Notes under the pieces: generated by a model | Database searches by the model: none | Told to the model about the DNA's origin: nothing | Seen by the model: the letters and a program-made list of their open reading frames with translations, nothing else | Part shown: in pieces, positions 34,229 to 43,845 of the stretch | Numbering within the stretch: position 1 is the stretch's first letter | Layout: the number at the start of each line of letters is the position of its first letter | Program-made: the position numbers and the translations under genes | NCBI GenBank assembly: GCA_019456195.1 | Contig: VRUK01000035.1 | Span: 1-48,655, forward strand | DNA: 48,655 nt | DNA from: Planctomycetota bacterium | GTDB taxonomy: Bacteria > Planctomycetota > Phycisphaerae > Sedimentisphaerales > Anaerobacaceae | Direction of reading: 5' to 3'

Positions 34229-35005
34229 ATGTGCAAAAGAGACGGATTTACACTAATAGAACTTTTGGTAGTCATAGCTATTATTGCAGTCTTAATGGCT
34301 ATCCTGATGCCTTCATTGCAGAAAGCCAGACATCAAGCCCGCAGAGCTGCGTGTTTGGCCCACTTGAAATCCTGCGGGTATGCCGGCGTGCTCTATTCTG
34401 ATGACAATGATGGTCAGTTTCCGTATTGTCATATGGAAGTTTCGCCAGGCTTCGGCAGTTATGCCGTCTGGGTAAGCGGCCGTCAAAACGACCCTGAAAC
34501 CAAGGGATTTATGGCTCACGGTCTGCTTTTCTATCACCGACTGATAAAGGAGCCGAAGCTGTTTTATTGCCCCGGCAATAACAATCCAACACTTCAATAC
34601 GCAAAGCTTCCACCGAATCCCGCGAACAGAGGCGGGGGATGGCCAAGAGGTTCAATTCCCGAGGATTTGGGTCCCAACCAGTCATGGGTGCAGACGACTT
34701 ATCACTACAGGTCACTGTGGGATGAAAATAAATGGCGGGCTGTGAACTCCTTCAAAGACAGTGGCGGTATGGCGTTCATGGCGGATATGTTTTCTGACCC
34801 GATCCGTGGCGTCCAATACCATCATGGGAATGGATACAATGTTGCCTTTGTTGACGGACACAGCGAATTTATAAAGGACCTGGATCACAAGATACAAGAA
34901 TTCGGAGGGGGTACAACCTATCATGTGGACCACAGCCGTCAGGACTATGTCTGGAAAAGGTTTTTCGACAAGCTCGTCAAATACGACACGCATCAAGAGT
35001 ATTAA
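34229..35005 (+). CDS. Prepilin-like secreted protein
   Basis: The protein has 258 residues. [19 protein letters not shown] is the prepilin peptidase site (cut before Phe7) and hydrophobic helix. Conserved features of the planctomycete pseudopilin type follow: [24 protein letters not shown], a central YCPG, and [13 protein letters not shown] near the C-terminus. It should be processed by prepilin peptidase and assembled or exported through a type II/IV machine. AGAAGGG precedes the ATG. The prepilin at 35792-36607 lies close by on the same strand, with dgkA between them on the other strand. Confidence 0.9.
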   Translation: MCKRDGFTLIELLVVIAIIAVLMAILMPSLQKARHQARRAACLAHLKSCGYAGVLYSDDNDGQFPYCHMEVSPGFGSYAVWVSGRQNDPETKGFMAHGLLFYHRLIKEPKLFYCPGNNNPTLQYAKLPPNPANRGGGWPRGSIPEDLGPNQSWVQTTYHYRSLWDENKWRAVNSFKDSGGMAFMADMFSDPIRGVQYHHGNGYNVAFVDGHSEFIKDLDHKIQEFGGGTTYHVDHSRQDYVWKRFFDKLVKYDTHQEY

Positions 35006-35099
35006 GTCCGCTGTTTCCCGGACAAAGTCAAAATTGGACTGGATGGGAGAAAAGCAGGTTTGGATCTCTTTTGTCGTGTAAGTTTTTTTTTCAAATGCG

Positions 35100-35528
35100 C
35101 TATTTGACCTGGCTTACATATTTTAGAATATATGGACCAAGAATCAGAAGTGCAATTATCACAGAGCCACCGGCGGAAATGAGTACTGCGCCGGCCGCAA
35201 CGTCTTTGGCCTTTTCCACAAGAGGATGAAATTCAGGAGATGCCACATCAGCCAAAAATTCAAGGGCGGTATTCAATGCCTCCGCCGTCCAAACAGCCAT
35301 TATCGCGATAACCATCCAGCACCACTCCCCGGGAGAAAGGCGAAAGAAAGCAGCTACAAGCATAACAAGGATAGACGCAGTGGCGTGGAGCCAGGCATTG
35401 TGCTGGGACTTGACCATCAGCATGATGCCCTGGATTGCATACCTGAAGCTTTTTATCCTCCCTGCAATTGAGAAACGTTCTGAAGACGGCCTATGATAAA
35501 CATGTTCGCTCAAACCCTGCTTGTCCAC
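35100..35528 (-). CDS. dgkA: Diacylglycerol/undecaprenol kinase family protein
   Basis: The protein has 142 residues with the DgkA layout: an amphipathic N-terminus (FRYAIQGIMLMVKSQHNAWLH), then three membrane helices. The family signature AEALNTALEFLADVA (E-x-x-N-T-A-x-E) is complete, and VEKAKDVAAGAVLI carries the K-D-x-A-A-x-A-V core. The kinase phosphorylates diacylglycerol or undecaprenol at the inner membrane; in most Gram-positive-like and planctomycete versions undecaprenol is likely, for recycling of the wall/glycan carrier. It starts with GTG at 35528 and AAAGG 9 nt upstream. It is transcribed against the neighbouring prepilins. Confidence 0.93.
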   Translation of the reverse strand: MDKQGLSEHVYHRPSSERFSIAGRIKSFRYAIQGIMLMVKSQHNAWLHATASILVMLVAAFFRLSPGEWCWMVIAIMAVWTAEALNTALEFLADVASPEFHPLVEKAKDVAAGAVLISAGGSVIIALLILGPYILKYVSQVK

Positions 35529-35705
35529 TTTTGTCAGCCTTTCTTTTACGAGCTATTAGTAACTACTATTAGTATTATATCGGCATAAAGATGTCCCAAA
35601 TCAAGCAAGAATTATGGTTTAGTCTTTGAAGGAAAAGACTTGTTTTCAGAAAATATCATTTAATCCCGCCTGATAGCTCAGTTCAGTTTAGGCAGCATAT
35701 ATAGT

Positions 35706-35752
35706 TTGCTCAACTGCCGCTGAGTTTGTTATAATTACAGCAGATTAGCATA
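35706..35752 (+). promoter_or_regulatory. Promoter and leader block of the prepilin at 35792
   Basis: TTGCTC (35706-35711), an 18-nt spacer and TATAAT (35730-35735). The same spacing and nearly the same -35 occur on the minus strand at 45932-45961. The first 20 transcribed bases (TACAGCAGATTAGCATA) are also shared. Confidence 0.7.
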
Positions 35753-35791
35753 TCATCAAAATTCGCAATTTTGAAAGGAAAGGCAAACGTG

Positions 35792-36607
35792 ATGCGAAAG
35801 CGAAATGGCTTTACACTGATAGAGCTTTTGGTAGTGATTGCCATTATTGCATTGTTAATGGCGATATTGATGCCGGCACTGCAGCGTGTAAGAGAACAGG
35901 CAAGGGGAGTGGCCTGCCTGTCGAACCTCAAGCAATGGGGCACTATCTTTGCTTTATACACAGACGACAACAACGGATTTTTCCCAAAACGCACAAGCGG
36001 CTCCGGACGTTGGATAAATGTCATGTACGACTACTACTATCGGGAACCAAAGATACGCGTCTGCCCAATGGCGATAAAAATCGCGAATCCGATTTACCCA
36101 CCCGGAGGCACCGGCACACTTGGAGTAGGTGGCAATACATTCATATCCTGGGGCAAAGTCGGCGTGACTGGCTCACGACCATCGGGTACATACGAGCCGG
36201 CCGGAACGTGGGGCAGCTATGGGATCAACCACTGGCTTTATGTTGCCGCGCAAGACCCACTTTACGGCCAGGCCGCCAAAGACTACTGGGGCTCAGTCAA
36301 TGTCAGGGGCAGCAACAACATTCCATTATTTCTGGACTGCTGGTTTTGGTGCGCTGGCCCGGAGAATGACGATACGCCCCCGACCTATGACGGCGAACGT
36401 ATCGACCCTCACACGAATTCCATGAACCGCTTCTGTATCAACCGACATCAACAGGGCATAAACGGCGTCTTTTTGGACTATTCGGCCAGGAAGGTTTGGC
36501 TGAAAGACTTGTGGCATGTCAAATGGGCCAGGAACTTCAATATCAACGCTCCCTGTCCCAACTGGGAAGCAGAAGCACCATGGATGGCACAATTCAGGGG
36601 GCATTGA
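35792..36607 (+). CDS. Prepilin-like secreted protein
   Basis: The protein has 271 residues from the ATG at 35792; the frame also has an upstream TTG at 35771 without support. [19 protein letters not shown] is the leader and helix, [21 protein letters not shown] the following conserved stretch, and [12 protein letters not shown] and RVCPMA the usual motifs. It is similar to the protein encoded at 45066-45869 through its whole length ([38 protein letters not shown]), so the two are recent paralogs. GGAAAGG lies 8 nt upstream. Location: envelope, through a type II/IV system. Confidence 0.9.
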   Translation: MRKRNGFTLIELLVVIAIIALLMAILMPALQRVREQARGVACLSNLKQWGTIFALYTDDNNGFFPKRTSGSGRWINVMYDYYYREPKIRVCPMAIKIANPIYPPGGTGTLGVGGNTFISWGKVGVTGSRPSGTYEPAGTWGSYGINHWLYVAAQDPLYGQAAKDYWGSVNVRGSNNIPLFLDCWFWCAGPENDDTPPTYDGERIDPHTNSMNRFCINRHQQGINGVFLDYSARKVWLKDLWHVKWARNFNINAPCPNWEAEAPWMAQFRGH

Positions 36608-36653
36608 TAACTAAATGAAGGTCTGACTGTTTTCAGATGGCCTGAGAGAATAT

Positions 36654-37109
36654 TTACCTGCTGGAAGATCTCTTATCTTCCGTATTTCTATTATGTCTGT
36701 TTTTGATTTCCCTTATTGGCGGCCTGGATGATTGAGACTTAGACTGAGAGCCATCTTTTTTCGAAGTACCACCTTTAATAAGAGAGAGGGCTTTAACACA
36801 TGCAGCTTTGGTCGTTCGATCACGATGCCTGAGTCCCTGCTCAAGAACCTCCAAAGCCAGTTTCTTCATCCTGCCCTTCATACTCCTAAGTCCGTAGGCA
36901 GCCGCTTTCTTGGTTGTCCTTGAGTAGTTGCCCATTAACGTCTCTGTGAATATAGCCAGACCATCTTCCTGCATCCACGATAGATTGTGAGCCGCGAGCC
37001 TGGCAATTGTAATATCATTGGAGCACAACTTCCGTGTAAGCTGCCTGAGCTGCTCGACAGCCGCTGCGTCTCTTTCCTTCTCAGAAGATTTTGTTTCATC
37101 GGACTTCAT
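36654..37109 (-). CDS. HEAT-repeat-like basic protein
   Basis: The protein has 151 residues from the ATG at 37109, with GAAGGGA upstream; the longer open frame to 37259 has no signals. Residues ~25-115 are short helical repeats with the spacing of HEAT/ARM units (IARLAAHNLSWM, RTTKKAAAYGLRSM, RTTKAACVKALSLI). The tail (~115-151) is Ser/Lys/Arg-rich and probably disordered, which would suit nucleic acid binding. No signal peptide, so cytoplasmic. Function unknown. Confidence 0.7.
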   Translation of the reverse strand: MKSDETKSSEKERDAAAVEQLRQLTRKLCSNDITIARLAAHNLSWMQEDGLAIFTETLMGNYSRTTKKAAAYGLRSMKGRMKKLALEVLEQGLRHRDRTTKAACVKALSLIKGGTSKKDGSQSKSQSSRPPIREIKNRHNRNTEDKRSSSR

Positions 37110-37292
37110 AGCATTCCCTTCAAATGAAGGTAAGTATAATCGAACATTTTTAAATACGCCAGATGAAAAAGCCAATTCAACCCAGTTATTTGAAATAAGC
37201 CTGCTGCCGGAAGGCCTTATTGAAAAGCCAATGGCGAGGTTAATTGATGAAAGCCTCATATCAAAGAGACGAAAGATACCAAGTACTATAGC

Positions 37293-37841
37293 TTAGAAAT
37301 TTCGGTTCTTTTCAATAATCTGAACATCTTTAACCAGGAAAGAGGGTATGTTGCTGGATGTGACAATTGGTGTTTCCTGTCCTTCTATAGTATAATTAAT
37401 GATACTTAATTGCATATATGTCATTTGGATAATAGTATTATTACCGGCTACCGCAAGTTTGTTAATTTTCTCCAACGTTTTCTCGATATCATGATTAGCA
37501 GCATAAAGAAGCATTGATTTCACACTCCTTAGCGCCTCAGATGCTCCCTGAGATTTGCACTTGCTAAAATCACCGTATTTTCGAGCTAATTGCTCCGCCG
37601 TATCAAGAGGAATCACTGCGAGGCTTGCGCTATAAAACTTTTCACCGACTGAACCGCCGGCAGCCAGGAAAGAATTGTTCATTTGATGACCATCAATAGC
37701 AGCCGTTAAGCTATACTTACCGACTGTGATGGATAATTCTTTTCCTCGTTGCTCGATGTACGTGGATTTACCACTGCGCGGTACAATATATATCACTGCG
37801 ATAACAAGTATTAAAGCGGCTATAAGGTTCCACGTTTTCAT
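37293..37841 (-). CDS. Membrane-anchored hypothetical protein
   Basis: The protein has 182 residues with one N-terminal membrane helix (about 5-20, LIAALILVIAVIYIV). The exported part has a beta-rich opening (ELSITVGKYSLTAAIDG) and a helical second half (LARKYGDFSKCKSQG, AEKTLEKINKLAV-type). I recognise no family. AAAGG lies 10 nt upstream of the ATG. It may be co-transcribed with the HEAT-like gene, 183 nt downstream. Confidence 0.65.
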   Translation of the reverse strand: MKTWNLIAALILVIAVIYIVPRSGKSTYIEQRGKELSITVGKYSLTAAIDGHQMNNSFLAAGGSVGEKFYSASLAVIPLDTAEQLARKYGDFSKCKSQGASEALRSVKSMLLYAANHDIEKTLEKINKLAVAGNNTIIQMTYMQLSIINYTIEGQETPIVTSSNIPSFLVKDVQIIEKNRNF

Positions 37842-38121
37842 AATTAGCCGGCCTTTCGTATTCCTGATTTATCCGATGAATACCCTTTTTATAAAATCAC
37901 TTTCCAGGGAATGCTGCTCCTGTTCAGGGGGGACGTTTTCAAGCCCTTAGTCTCCATTGTTAAATATATCGGCCAAAAACAGGCCTAAATGGAGCAAAAA
38001 GTTCATTGATGCTTACCAACAAATGATTTTAAAAAGTTGGAAGAAGGGCATTTCCAGGTAAAACATCCTGCGTTATATACAGCCAAATTACTGCTTATAG
38101 TGAACACTCATAATGCAGCGT

Positions 38122-39294
38122 TTACGTAGGTTTTTGCGGCTCAGGCTGCGGCCTGACTGCGCTCTTAAATGAATGGTCTATCACAAGCTTGGCACGTACT
38201 TTTTCCAATAGCTGCGCCTTGTTTTTAATACCGCTGACTCTTAAAGCTATAGGCTGCCTCTTTTTGTCTTTGAAGGTGATCACTATATTGCCAAATCCCA
38301 AAAGCCGGCCAAAAAAATTACTTGTGTCTATTCTTGTGTTATAGTCTTCTCTTCCTATCTGTTCACCCGTTTCTGTCGGGCCTTCCTGCAGATTCATATA
38401 GTTGGGTGTAATCGTCACATAATAGAAAAGACCTTTGAGCCATGAAATCAAAATGGTCAACAAGCCGATTACACTTACGAGCAGATAGCCTGTAGCACTT
38501 ATGGATAACGCGAAGTGTTTGAAAAGACCCAGGAAGCCCGAGACCCAGCCGACCAGGTTTAACCACAATAAGAGAAAACCGATACTTAACAGACTTATAA
38601 GCATCGTCATGATGGTAATGTCGTATTCCTCAACAAGGAAATTCAGGAAGAATATAACGAACCAGACGCCGCCAATAATTTTGGGATCTATTGAACCAAA
38701 AATCCACAAGTCAGCTTCCTGCAGATACATCAGATTGGCCGCTACTATTGAAGCAATCATTGTGGGGAAATAGAGTATCTTTGAAGTCCAGTCGAATACA
38801 ATCAGAAAATCATCGATGTCCCGGTCTTCGTTCATTATTATTTTCATTCTGAGTCTCGTCCTGAGTGTTCGCCTCAGGAGAAACCAGGCTGCTATAGTGG
38901 CCACAGCAAGGCCTATGGCGATATAAAATGCAATCATTTTACTCGTCATCCAATGTGACCGCTCTTCTTGGTCTGGGCCTGACGCTTTTGCCGGCTCTTC
39001 CTGTGCAGAGTTTTGGTCAATAACTTTTTCGGCAGCAAGATTTGAATCGTTTTGGACGACAGGTTGGCCGGCCAGGGCATTATCTTTACCGAGGCCGTCA
39101 TTTTGGCCCGGGGCGACGTCTTCTACTCCAGCCGTATCAGTCGTATTAGAATCAGAGACTGTAGTCTGAATACTATTGGAATCCGGGATGGCATCTTCGC
39201 CCACAAATGTTGCGTTTCCAGCATAAGAAGCGCCATATAAACCAAGCAAAAGCAACGATACTGCCAGGCAAACTTTCAATTTATCTATCTGCAT
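38122..39294 (-). CDS. Multi-pass membrane protein with a secreted acidic N-terminus and a PH-like C-terminal domain
   Basis: The protein has 390 residues. A signal peptide (1-25) is followed by an Asn/Asp/Gln-rich linker (~26-115) and then about five membrane helices (for example MIAFYIAIGLAVATIAAWFLL, ITIMTMLISLLSIGFLLLWL and GYLLVSVIGLLTILISWL). The C-terminal ~90 residues (FYYVTITPNYM...NIVITFKDKKRQPIALRVSGI) read like a bacterial PH domain facing the cytoplasm. No known family by eye. GAGGGA precedes the ATG. With the two neighbouring minus-strand genes it may form an envelope-related operon. Confidence 0.7.
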   Translation of the reverse strand: MQIDKLKVCLAVSLLLLGLYGASYAGNATFVGEDAIPDSNSIQTTVSDSNTTDTAGVEDVAPGQNDGLGKDNALAGQPVVQNDSNLAAEKVIDQNSAQEEPAKASGPDQEERSHWMTSKMIAFYIAIGLAVATIAAWFLLRRTLRTRLRMKIIMNEDRDIDDFLIVFDWTSKILYFPTMIASIVAANLMYLQEADLWIFGSIDPKIIGGVWFVIFFLNFLVEEYDITIMTMLISLLSIGFLLLWLNLVGWVSGFLGLFKHFALSISATGYLLVSVIGLLTILISWLKGLFYYVTITPNYMNLQEGPTETGEQIGREDYNTRIDTSNFFGRLLGFGNIVITFKDKKRQPIALRVSGIKNKAQLLEKVRAKLVIDHSFKSAVRPQPEPQKPT

Positions 39295-39396
39295 TTTTAT
39301 TCCCTCAAAATATGTATATTGACCGAACTTTCATTTGCCAATTAGTCGTTTTGCCAGAGTACCTATATATGGACACTCAGCAAACCAACGGCCGAT

Positions 39397-40242
39397 TCAA
39401 TATCTCTTTGTCTTAGCCGCCATGCTATGATGCCCAAAAGGAAGCTTCCTCCTGGCTGTTAGAGTCATCATGGCAGTTATAATAATCATTATATAGCTCG
39501 TAACAAAGGCCCCTTTCGGTTCTGCGGCAAATTCCTGCACAATCACGGCTATCGGCTCAATTGGTATGAGGCCGTACCAGGCGAGTTGAAGCACAGAACC
39601 AAAAATAGCCGGCAGCAAAAGCAGAAAAGAAAGAAATGCCATGCCGGGCCGAAGAATACGAGTTAAAAAAACAAGAAAGAGTAGCACCGAGCATACAGGC
39701 CAGGTAATGAACGGCAGCCAATAAACATCGTCTATGCTGAAGTTATTGCCAAGTTGGTCTTCCACTCGCCGCAGATTCTTTCGCGCTTCTATTACTGCGT
39801 AAGAGAGCTGATATTCTTCTATAACTTCTCTATATTTTTCGCGGGCTTCCTGATATTCCTGAAGGTTCTCCAATTCTCGCCCATGATTTACAACCTCATG
39901 AGCATTTCGTTCGTAAATGACAAAAGCAATAATGATTCCTATATATACAATAGTAAGAATAATTCTAAGCCAGGCGATTCGGTGCTTTGGGCGGCAGGGT
40001 ATAGTACCGGGTCTTTCAACAGGACTTTTAACAGGCACCCGGTGAGACTCTCTTACAGCTTCTTTCAGTTCAGGTTCTGACTGTTTATCCTGAGTGCCCT
40101 GTGAAGGCTGAGAAACCATAAGACCGCTATTTACTTCAGGCTTGTTCCTCTCTGCAAACCATTCCCCGCAGAAACGACACTTTATGGCCTCTTTTAATAT
40201 CTGTTCGGAACAATAAGGACATTTGATTCTCTCTTCGTTCAT
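39397..40242 (-). CDS. Zinc-ribbon membrane protein
   Basis: The protein has 281 residues. The N-terminus is a double-CxxC zinc ribbon (IKCPYCSEQI and IKCRFCGEWF, residues ~7-27). A Ser/Gln-rich linker leads to a membrane helix (~95-115), then a coiled-coil-like helical segment (RELENLQEYQEAREKYREVIEEYQ) outside or between helices, and about four more membrane helices in the C-terminal half. Zinc-ribbon plus helix layouts are common in uncharacterised envelope sensors. The ATG at 40242 is preferred over a TTG just before it; GGAA lies 9 nt upstream. Confidence 0.72.
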   Translation of the reverse strand: MNEERIKCPYCSEQILKEAIKCRFCGEWFAERNKPEVNSGLMVSQPSQGTQDKQSEPELKEAVRESHRVPVKSPVERPGTIPCRPKHRIAWLRIILTIVYIGIIIAFVIYERNAHEVVNHGRELENLQEYQEAREKYREVIEEYQLSYAVIEARKNLRRVEDQLGNNFSIDDVYWLPFITWPVCSVLLFLVFLTRILRPGMAFLSFLLLLPAIFGSVLQLAWYGLIPIEPIAVIVQEFAAEPKGAFVTSYIMIIITAMMTLTARRKLPFGHHSMAAKTKRY

Positions 40243-40584
40243 CAATAAAATTCCTTCCCTGAAAAATGAATCTAAGAAGTTGTTTCAAAACTCCATTTCC
40301 GCTTCGAAAGATTATCCTCTGAACTCGTTCCTGCTTTGAGCATCATGCGGCGACAAAATATAGCTTTTTTCGCTTACACCTTGCCCATGACTTCAGATCA
40401 GATTTACCCTACATAACCGATAGCTCATTATTCCAAGTATTCAGCGATTTGCAATAAAAACTCTCCGGATTGAATAAAATCGCTAAAAAAATGATTGAAA
40501 AATTGAAAAAAAGCAAAAGCTGCACTATGTTGTATTATAATATAGGTGTTCTAAGGCACCATAAGCAAACAAGGAGAGCAGGAA
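40243..40584. other. 342-nt gene-free stretch between divergent genes
   Basis: A TATAAT at 40536-40541 with no good -35 probably serves the HTH gene at 40585. No ORF with a ribosome binding site or strong hairpin is seen in the rest. Confidence 0.4.
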
Positions 40585-41211
40585 ATGGATGAGAAGGGCG
40601 ATCGGGGATTCTTCAACACCGAAGGAGCGGCTGAATTTCTCAAATGCGGTGAGAAAGACGTATTGCATTTGGTCAGAGAAAAGAAAATTCCACACTCAGT
40701 CCTGCCCTTCGGCAAGATTCTTTTCGACCCGGAACGCTTGAGAGACTGGGTCCTGTCATTTGAACAGATGCCAAATTACAGGAAGGAAGAAAAAACTACC
40801 GAGAAAAGTAACAAAACCTCTATAAGAAAAGAAATCTGTCAGCGATTCAACTGTGTCGCCAGGGAAAGAAGCAAATATACCAACCTCTATCTGGGGCAGC
40901 AGGTTTACGCACAGCTACATCCGAGTGCCGGCGCCGACGGGGTTGATTTGGCACTGAGAGAACGCGGCGACGATGAGAAGCTGCCAAAGTGCAGCATTCT
41001 TAAAAGAATAGAGATAGCCAAATTAAACGGCTACTGGAAGGTAAACAAGAGCTGGCTTGACGGAAATGGCCGGTTTACCGAACACCCGGCCGCAGCTTTC
41101 CACATACCAGGCTCATTACAGGACAATCCTGAAAATCCCGGATGGAAAGAACTGAAAGTTCTGCTGGAGTACACGGCGAAGAAATTTTCAAAAAATAAAA
41201 TGCTCAAGTAA
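40585..41211 (+). CDS. Helix-turn-helix (excisionase/MerR-type) DNA-binding protein
   Basis: The protein has 208 residues. Residues ~8-55 fit the small winged HTH seen in excisionases and MerR-type regulators: FFNTEGAAEFLKCGEKDVLHLVREKKIPHSVLPFGKILFDPERLRDWV. A second, similar layout lies at ~135-160 (PKCSILKRIEIAKLNGYWKVNKSWLDG), suggesting two DNA-binding modules. The linker is Lys/Glu-rich. It is likely a cytoplasmic regulator; the target is unknown. AAGGAGAGCAGG precedes the ATG. There is no integrase nearby, so a phage excisionase role is unlikely. Confidence 0.75.
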   Translation: MDEKGDRGFFNTEGAAEFLKCGEKDVLHLVREKKIPHSVLPFGKILFDPERLRDWVLSFEQMPNYRKEEKTTEKSNKTSIRKEICQRFNCVARERSKYTNLYLGQQVYAQLHPSAGADGVDLALRERGDDEKLPKCSILKRIEIAKLNGYWKVNKSWLDGNGRFTEHPAAAFHIPGSLQDNPENPGWKELKVLLEYTAKKFSKNKMLK

Positions 41212-41487
41212 ACTTCTCTGAACAAAGGTCGGAAATGCTCACTTTTGTAACATTTTTCTTGAATCTTTTATATTACTCTGATATATTTATTGTATAGGAT
41301 GAGGGTGTGTAAGGTTATTCAATTTGCTCATCAAGCCTCTACTGCCCGGATAATATTTTCATATAAACTAAACGTACCTGAAACATAAACGTTAAAGAGA
41401 TTAACCAGGGAAAGACAATACGAGGAAGATATTGAACAATCATCGTAATGCTTTATGAAAAAAGATATGCAGTAAAAGGTGAGAACT

Positions 41488-42084
41488 ATGAAAAACGTTT
41501 TTCTGATTTGTTCGCTCCTCGCATTAACAGCAGGCAGCGTCAGCGCAAGTGTAACCGTCGATTTCGAGAATCCGCCACTACCCCTTGGAACAATTCTCAC
41601 TGACTACGCAGGACTAAGCTGGGGGAATTTCCAAATCGCAGCCACACAATCACCGGCATCGGGAAGTTACGCCGCTAAGAGCATTGGTATGCCACCCTTT
41701 TCCTATCCTGCCGACACTCCGTATGTGGATTTTTCATCTGTTGGGCCCGTAAAGGTTGAAGGGGCTCATTTCTGGTACACTTTATGGCGGGCCGGAGATA
41801 TTATCTCGGCGGATTCGCCTGGTTCTGTCACTGGTTATCTGGGAACAGGTGTAGTAGGGTCACAGATCCTTCCTATGTCTGGTACTCCGAGTTTCATTTC
41901 TATCAGCTTCCCGGGAGCCGTAGATCGTATTGAGTTCACCCGACCAACCGACTGGAATGGCAGAGATGTCAATATAAGTATGGACGACCTGACATATAGT
42001 GTTATTCCAACACCCGGAGCCCTCTTGCTCAGCAGTATCGGCATGTGCCTTTTGGGCTGGATGAGAAGACGTAAGATATTGTGA
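41488..42084 (+). CDS. Secreted protein with a PEP-CTERM-like C-terminal anchor
   Basis: The protein has 198 residues with a signal peptide (1-20, ending SVSA). The mature domain is beta-rich (VDFENPPLPLGTIL, GAVDRIEF, DVNISMDDLTY). The C-terminus reads TPGALLLSSIGMCLLGWMRRRKIL: a P-x-P start, a hydrophobic helix and an Arg-rich end, the exosortase sorting signal in its planctomycete variant (PTPGA instead of VPEP). It should be cut and anchored by an exosortase, which is not in the window. AAAGGTGAG lies 5 nt before the ATG at 41488. Confidence 0.82.
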   Translation: MKNVFLICSLLALTAGSVSASVTVDFENPPLPLGTILTDYAGLSWGNFQIAATQSPASGSYAAKSIGMPPFSYPADTPYVDFSSVGPVKVEGAHFWYTLWRAGDIISADSPGSVTGYLGTGVVGSQILPMSGTPSFISISFPGAVDRIEFTRPTDWNGRDVNISMDDLTYSVIPTPGALLLSSIGMCLLGWMRRRKIL

Positions 42085-42492
42085 GTTATCTTTTCGTTTA
42101 GGTTTTTTCATTTACTTCTCTCAGAGCGGCTCAATATAAAATCCTGAGTTTGCTAAAAATGTTTTCATTTCAACAAGTACCTAAATTCCTTCAGGTCGCA
42201 GACCGGTGGATTCCGATTCCCTTCCATTATACGCTTCAACTGTCAACTATGAATCGACTATCGCAGCGATTGGCAGGTCCGATACAAATATCAGCGGTTT
42301 CGTGCATAAAATTAGAAACAGTTTTGGTCCGAAAAATAATTACCCCAAAACAAATAAATTGCCTTTTTTGCTCTGATTTTCAGCTATATATGGAAATGTC
42401 CTCAGCCTGCGTGTGAAAACAGCCGAATATTATGAAACAGTGAAAAAACGAGAAACAGATACTAACAATCAATTTATTTTGGAGGTACAAAA
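42085..42492. other. 408-nt gene-free stretch
   Basis: An 88-codon open frame (42150-42416) has no ribosome binding site and no protein-like pattern, so I do not count it as a gene. No promoter pair or strong hairpin is obvious; the ribosome binding site TTTGGAGG of the next gene closes the region. Confidence 0.4.
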
Positions 42493-43212
42493 ATGTTAGC
42501 AGCGATAGAATGGAACAGTCTTATTGTGGCACCGATTAGTGAAATGCTGACCAAATTAATCGGCTATTTGCCTACGCTTATCGGGGCGCTCGTCATCCTG
42601 ACCATAGGCTGGGTGGTAGCCAAGACACTCAGACGAGTATTCATTCGAGGTCTGGAGGCAATACACTTCAACAAACTGGCGGATAAGGCTGGGATATCGG
42701 AGATTCTGAATAAAGGCGGCTTGAAAACTTCCGCTAACGATGTTCTGAGCAGCCTGGTGTATTGGCTGGTAATTATTATGGTGCTGGTCATGGTGGTCAA
42801 CGCACTGGGCCTGCCCCAGGCATCAAGCGTTCTCGAGAGCTTGTTTGCTTTCATTCCGAACGTCATTGCGGCCATGTTCGTTCTGGTAGTTGGAATGTTT
42901 CTGGCAAACTTTGTCTCGGGCATCATTCACACCGCAGCGGGCAATGCTTCTTTGCCCAAACCGGAGATGTTAGCGGCAGTGAGCCGATGGGCCATTATTA
43001 TCTTCGCAGGGACTATTTCGCTAAGAGAGCTTGGCATAGCAACACTTCTGGTTACTACTACCTTCAATATCATCCTTGCCGGCTTTTGTCTTGCTGGGGC
43101 CCTGGCTTTCGGCTTAGGCGGAAGAGATGTTGCGGCAAAATATCTCAACGATTGGCAGCAAAAACGCAGTGAGCAGAAGAATACATACAACAAGGAAGAG
43201 ATCTACAATTAA
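42493..43212 (+). CDS. Mechanosensitive-channel-like TM-helix protein (CmpX/PF05552 type)
   Basis: The protein has 239 residues with five membrane helices. Conserved TM-helix repeats are seen: LPTLIGALVILTIGWVVAKTLRRV, and FIPNVIAAMFVLVVGMFLANFVSGI, each followed by a helix of the type LADKAGISEIL. The C-terminal AFGLGGRDVAAKYLNDW is the family end. Members lack the MscS beta domain and are linked to cell-envelope stress in Pseudomonas (CmpX). It probably sits in the inner membrane. TTTTGGAGG lies before the ATG, and a terminator follows at 43259. Confidence 0.88.
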   Translation: MLAAIEWNSLIVAPISEMLTKLIGYLPTLIGALVILTIGWVVAKTLRRVFIRGLEAIHFNKLADKAGISEILNKGGLKTSANDVLSSLVYWLVIIMVLVMVVNALGLPQASSVLESLFAFIPNVIAAMFVLVVGMFLANFVSGIIHTAAGNASLPKPEMLAAVSRWAIIIFAGTISLRELGIATLLVTTTFNIILAGFCLAGALAFGLGGRDVAAKYLNDWQQKRSEQKNTYNKEEIYN

Positions 43213-43258
43213 ATTTATCCCAAAAAGGATAGGTTAGCAAGACGGGCATAAAGATATA

Positions 43259-43289
43259 AGGGCTGCGAGCATGAGCTTGCAGCCCTTTT
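43259..43289 (+). terminator. Rho-independent terminator
   Basis: AGGGCTGC (43259-43266) pairs with GCAGCCCT (43279-43286); inside, AGC pairs with GCT. TTTT follows. It ends the TM-helix channel gene. Confidence 0.85.
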
Positions 43290-43336
43290 GTATTTAGCCA
43301 CAGAATTCCACTTATTCATCAGGCTTTGTTTTATTA

Positions 43337-43453
43337 TCATTTATTTACAAACGACCAAAGGTTAACGATAAGAAGACCCAACCAGATATACATTATAAAA
43401 AGTGTCCCAAGAAATAATGCTGTTTCAGAGAATATCTTTATCAAGCCCCTCAT
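43337..43453 (-). CDS. Small single-pass membrane protein
   Basis: A 38-residue frame: a short amphipathic start (MRGLIKIFSE) and one membrane helix (about 11-33, TALFLGTLFIMYIWLGLLIV). The sequence GGAGGGGG stands 5 nt upstream of the ATG at 43453, the strongest ribosome binding site in this region. This makes a real small membrane protein likely, though it is below usual length cut-offs. Function unknown; its neighbour is the TM-helix channel gene, transcribed towards it. Confidence 0.6.
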   Translation of the reverse strand: MRGLIKIFSETALFLGTLFIMYIWLGLLIVNLWSFVNK

Positions 43454-43719
43454 CTTATCCCCCTCCATTTCTTTTAATCAGGTGCAGTTGCACGTTTCCC
43501 CCGGCAGGTGAATTCCCTCTTCCTCCGAGCATTTTTAACACAACAATCCCTATACAAAGTATAACTTATTTTCCTCAATTTGCAAAGTCCGGAAAAATCC
43601 TTTTGCTAATCCAGATATAGGATTTGGGGGGCTTATATTCAGGAATACACTACTTTACTTCATCTGCTTATTACGAATATTATTAATAATAATTAAGTGG
43701 CCTTATTTATTCAATGTTT

Positions 43720-43845
43720 GAGGACAGGGAAGTCCTCTGTGATAATCTGTAACGAGAGTTGCTAGCAGGGAGGCTTGCAGCCTTGTTCAAGCCCCTGCAA
43801 CCACTTCAAGCCACTATACTGCAGGGGCTTTTTTTATGCCCCTGC
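43720..43845 (+). promoter_or_regulatory. Attenuator-like leader with mutually exclusive hairpins
   Basis: Hairpin 1: GAGGAC/GTCCTC (43720-43725 with 43732-43737). Hairpin 2: GGCTTG/CAAGCC (43772-43777 with 43788-43793). Terminator: AAGCCCCTGCA/TGCAGGGGCTT (43789-43799 with 43820-43830), then TTTTTTT. Hairpin 3: TGCAGGGGC (43820-43828) can pair instead with a downstream GCCCCTGCA (43837-43845), across the T-run. Hairpin 2 and hairpin 3 each exclude the terminator. The downstream small ORF has GGGAG before its ATG at 43861. Confidence 0.55.

Noticed and set aside
42150..42416. 88-codon frame
   Set aside because: No ribosome binding site, no protein-like pattern, and it overlaps nothing conserved.
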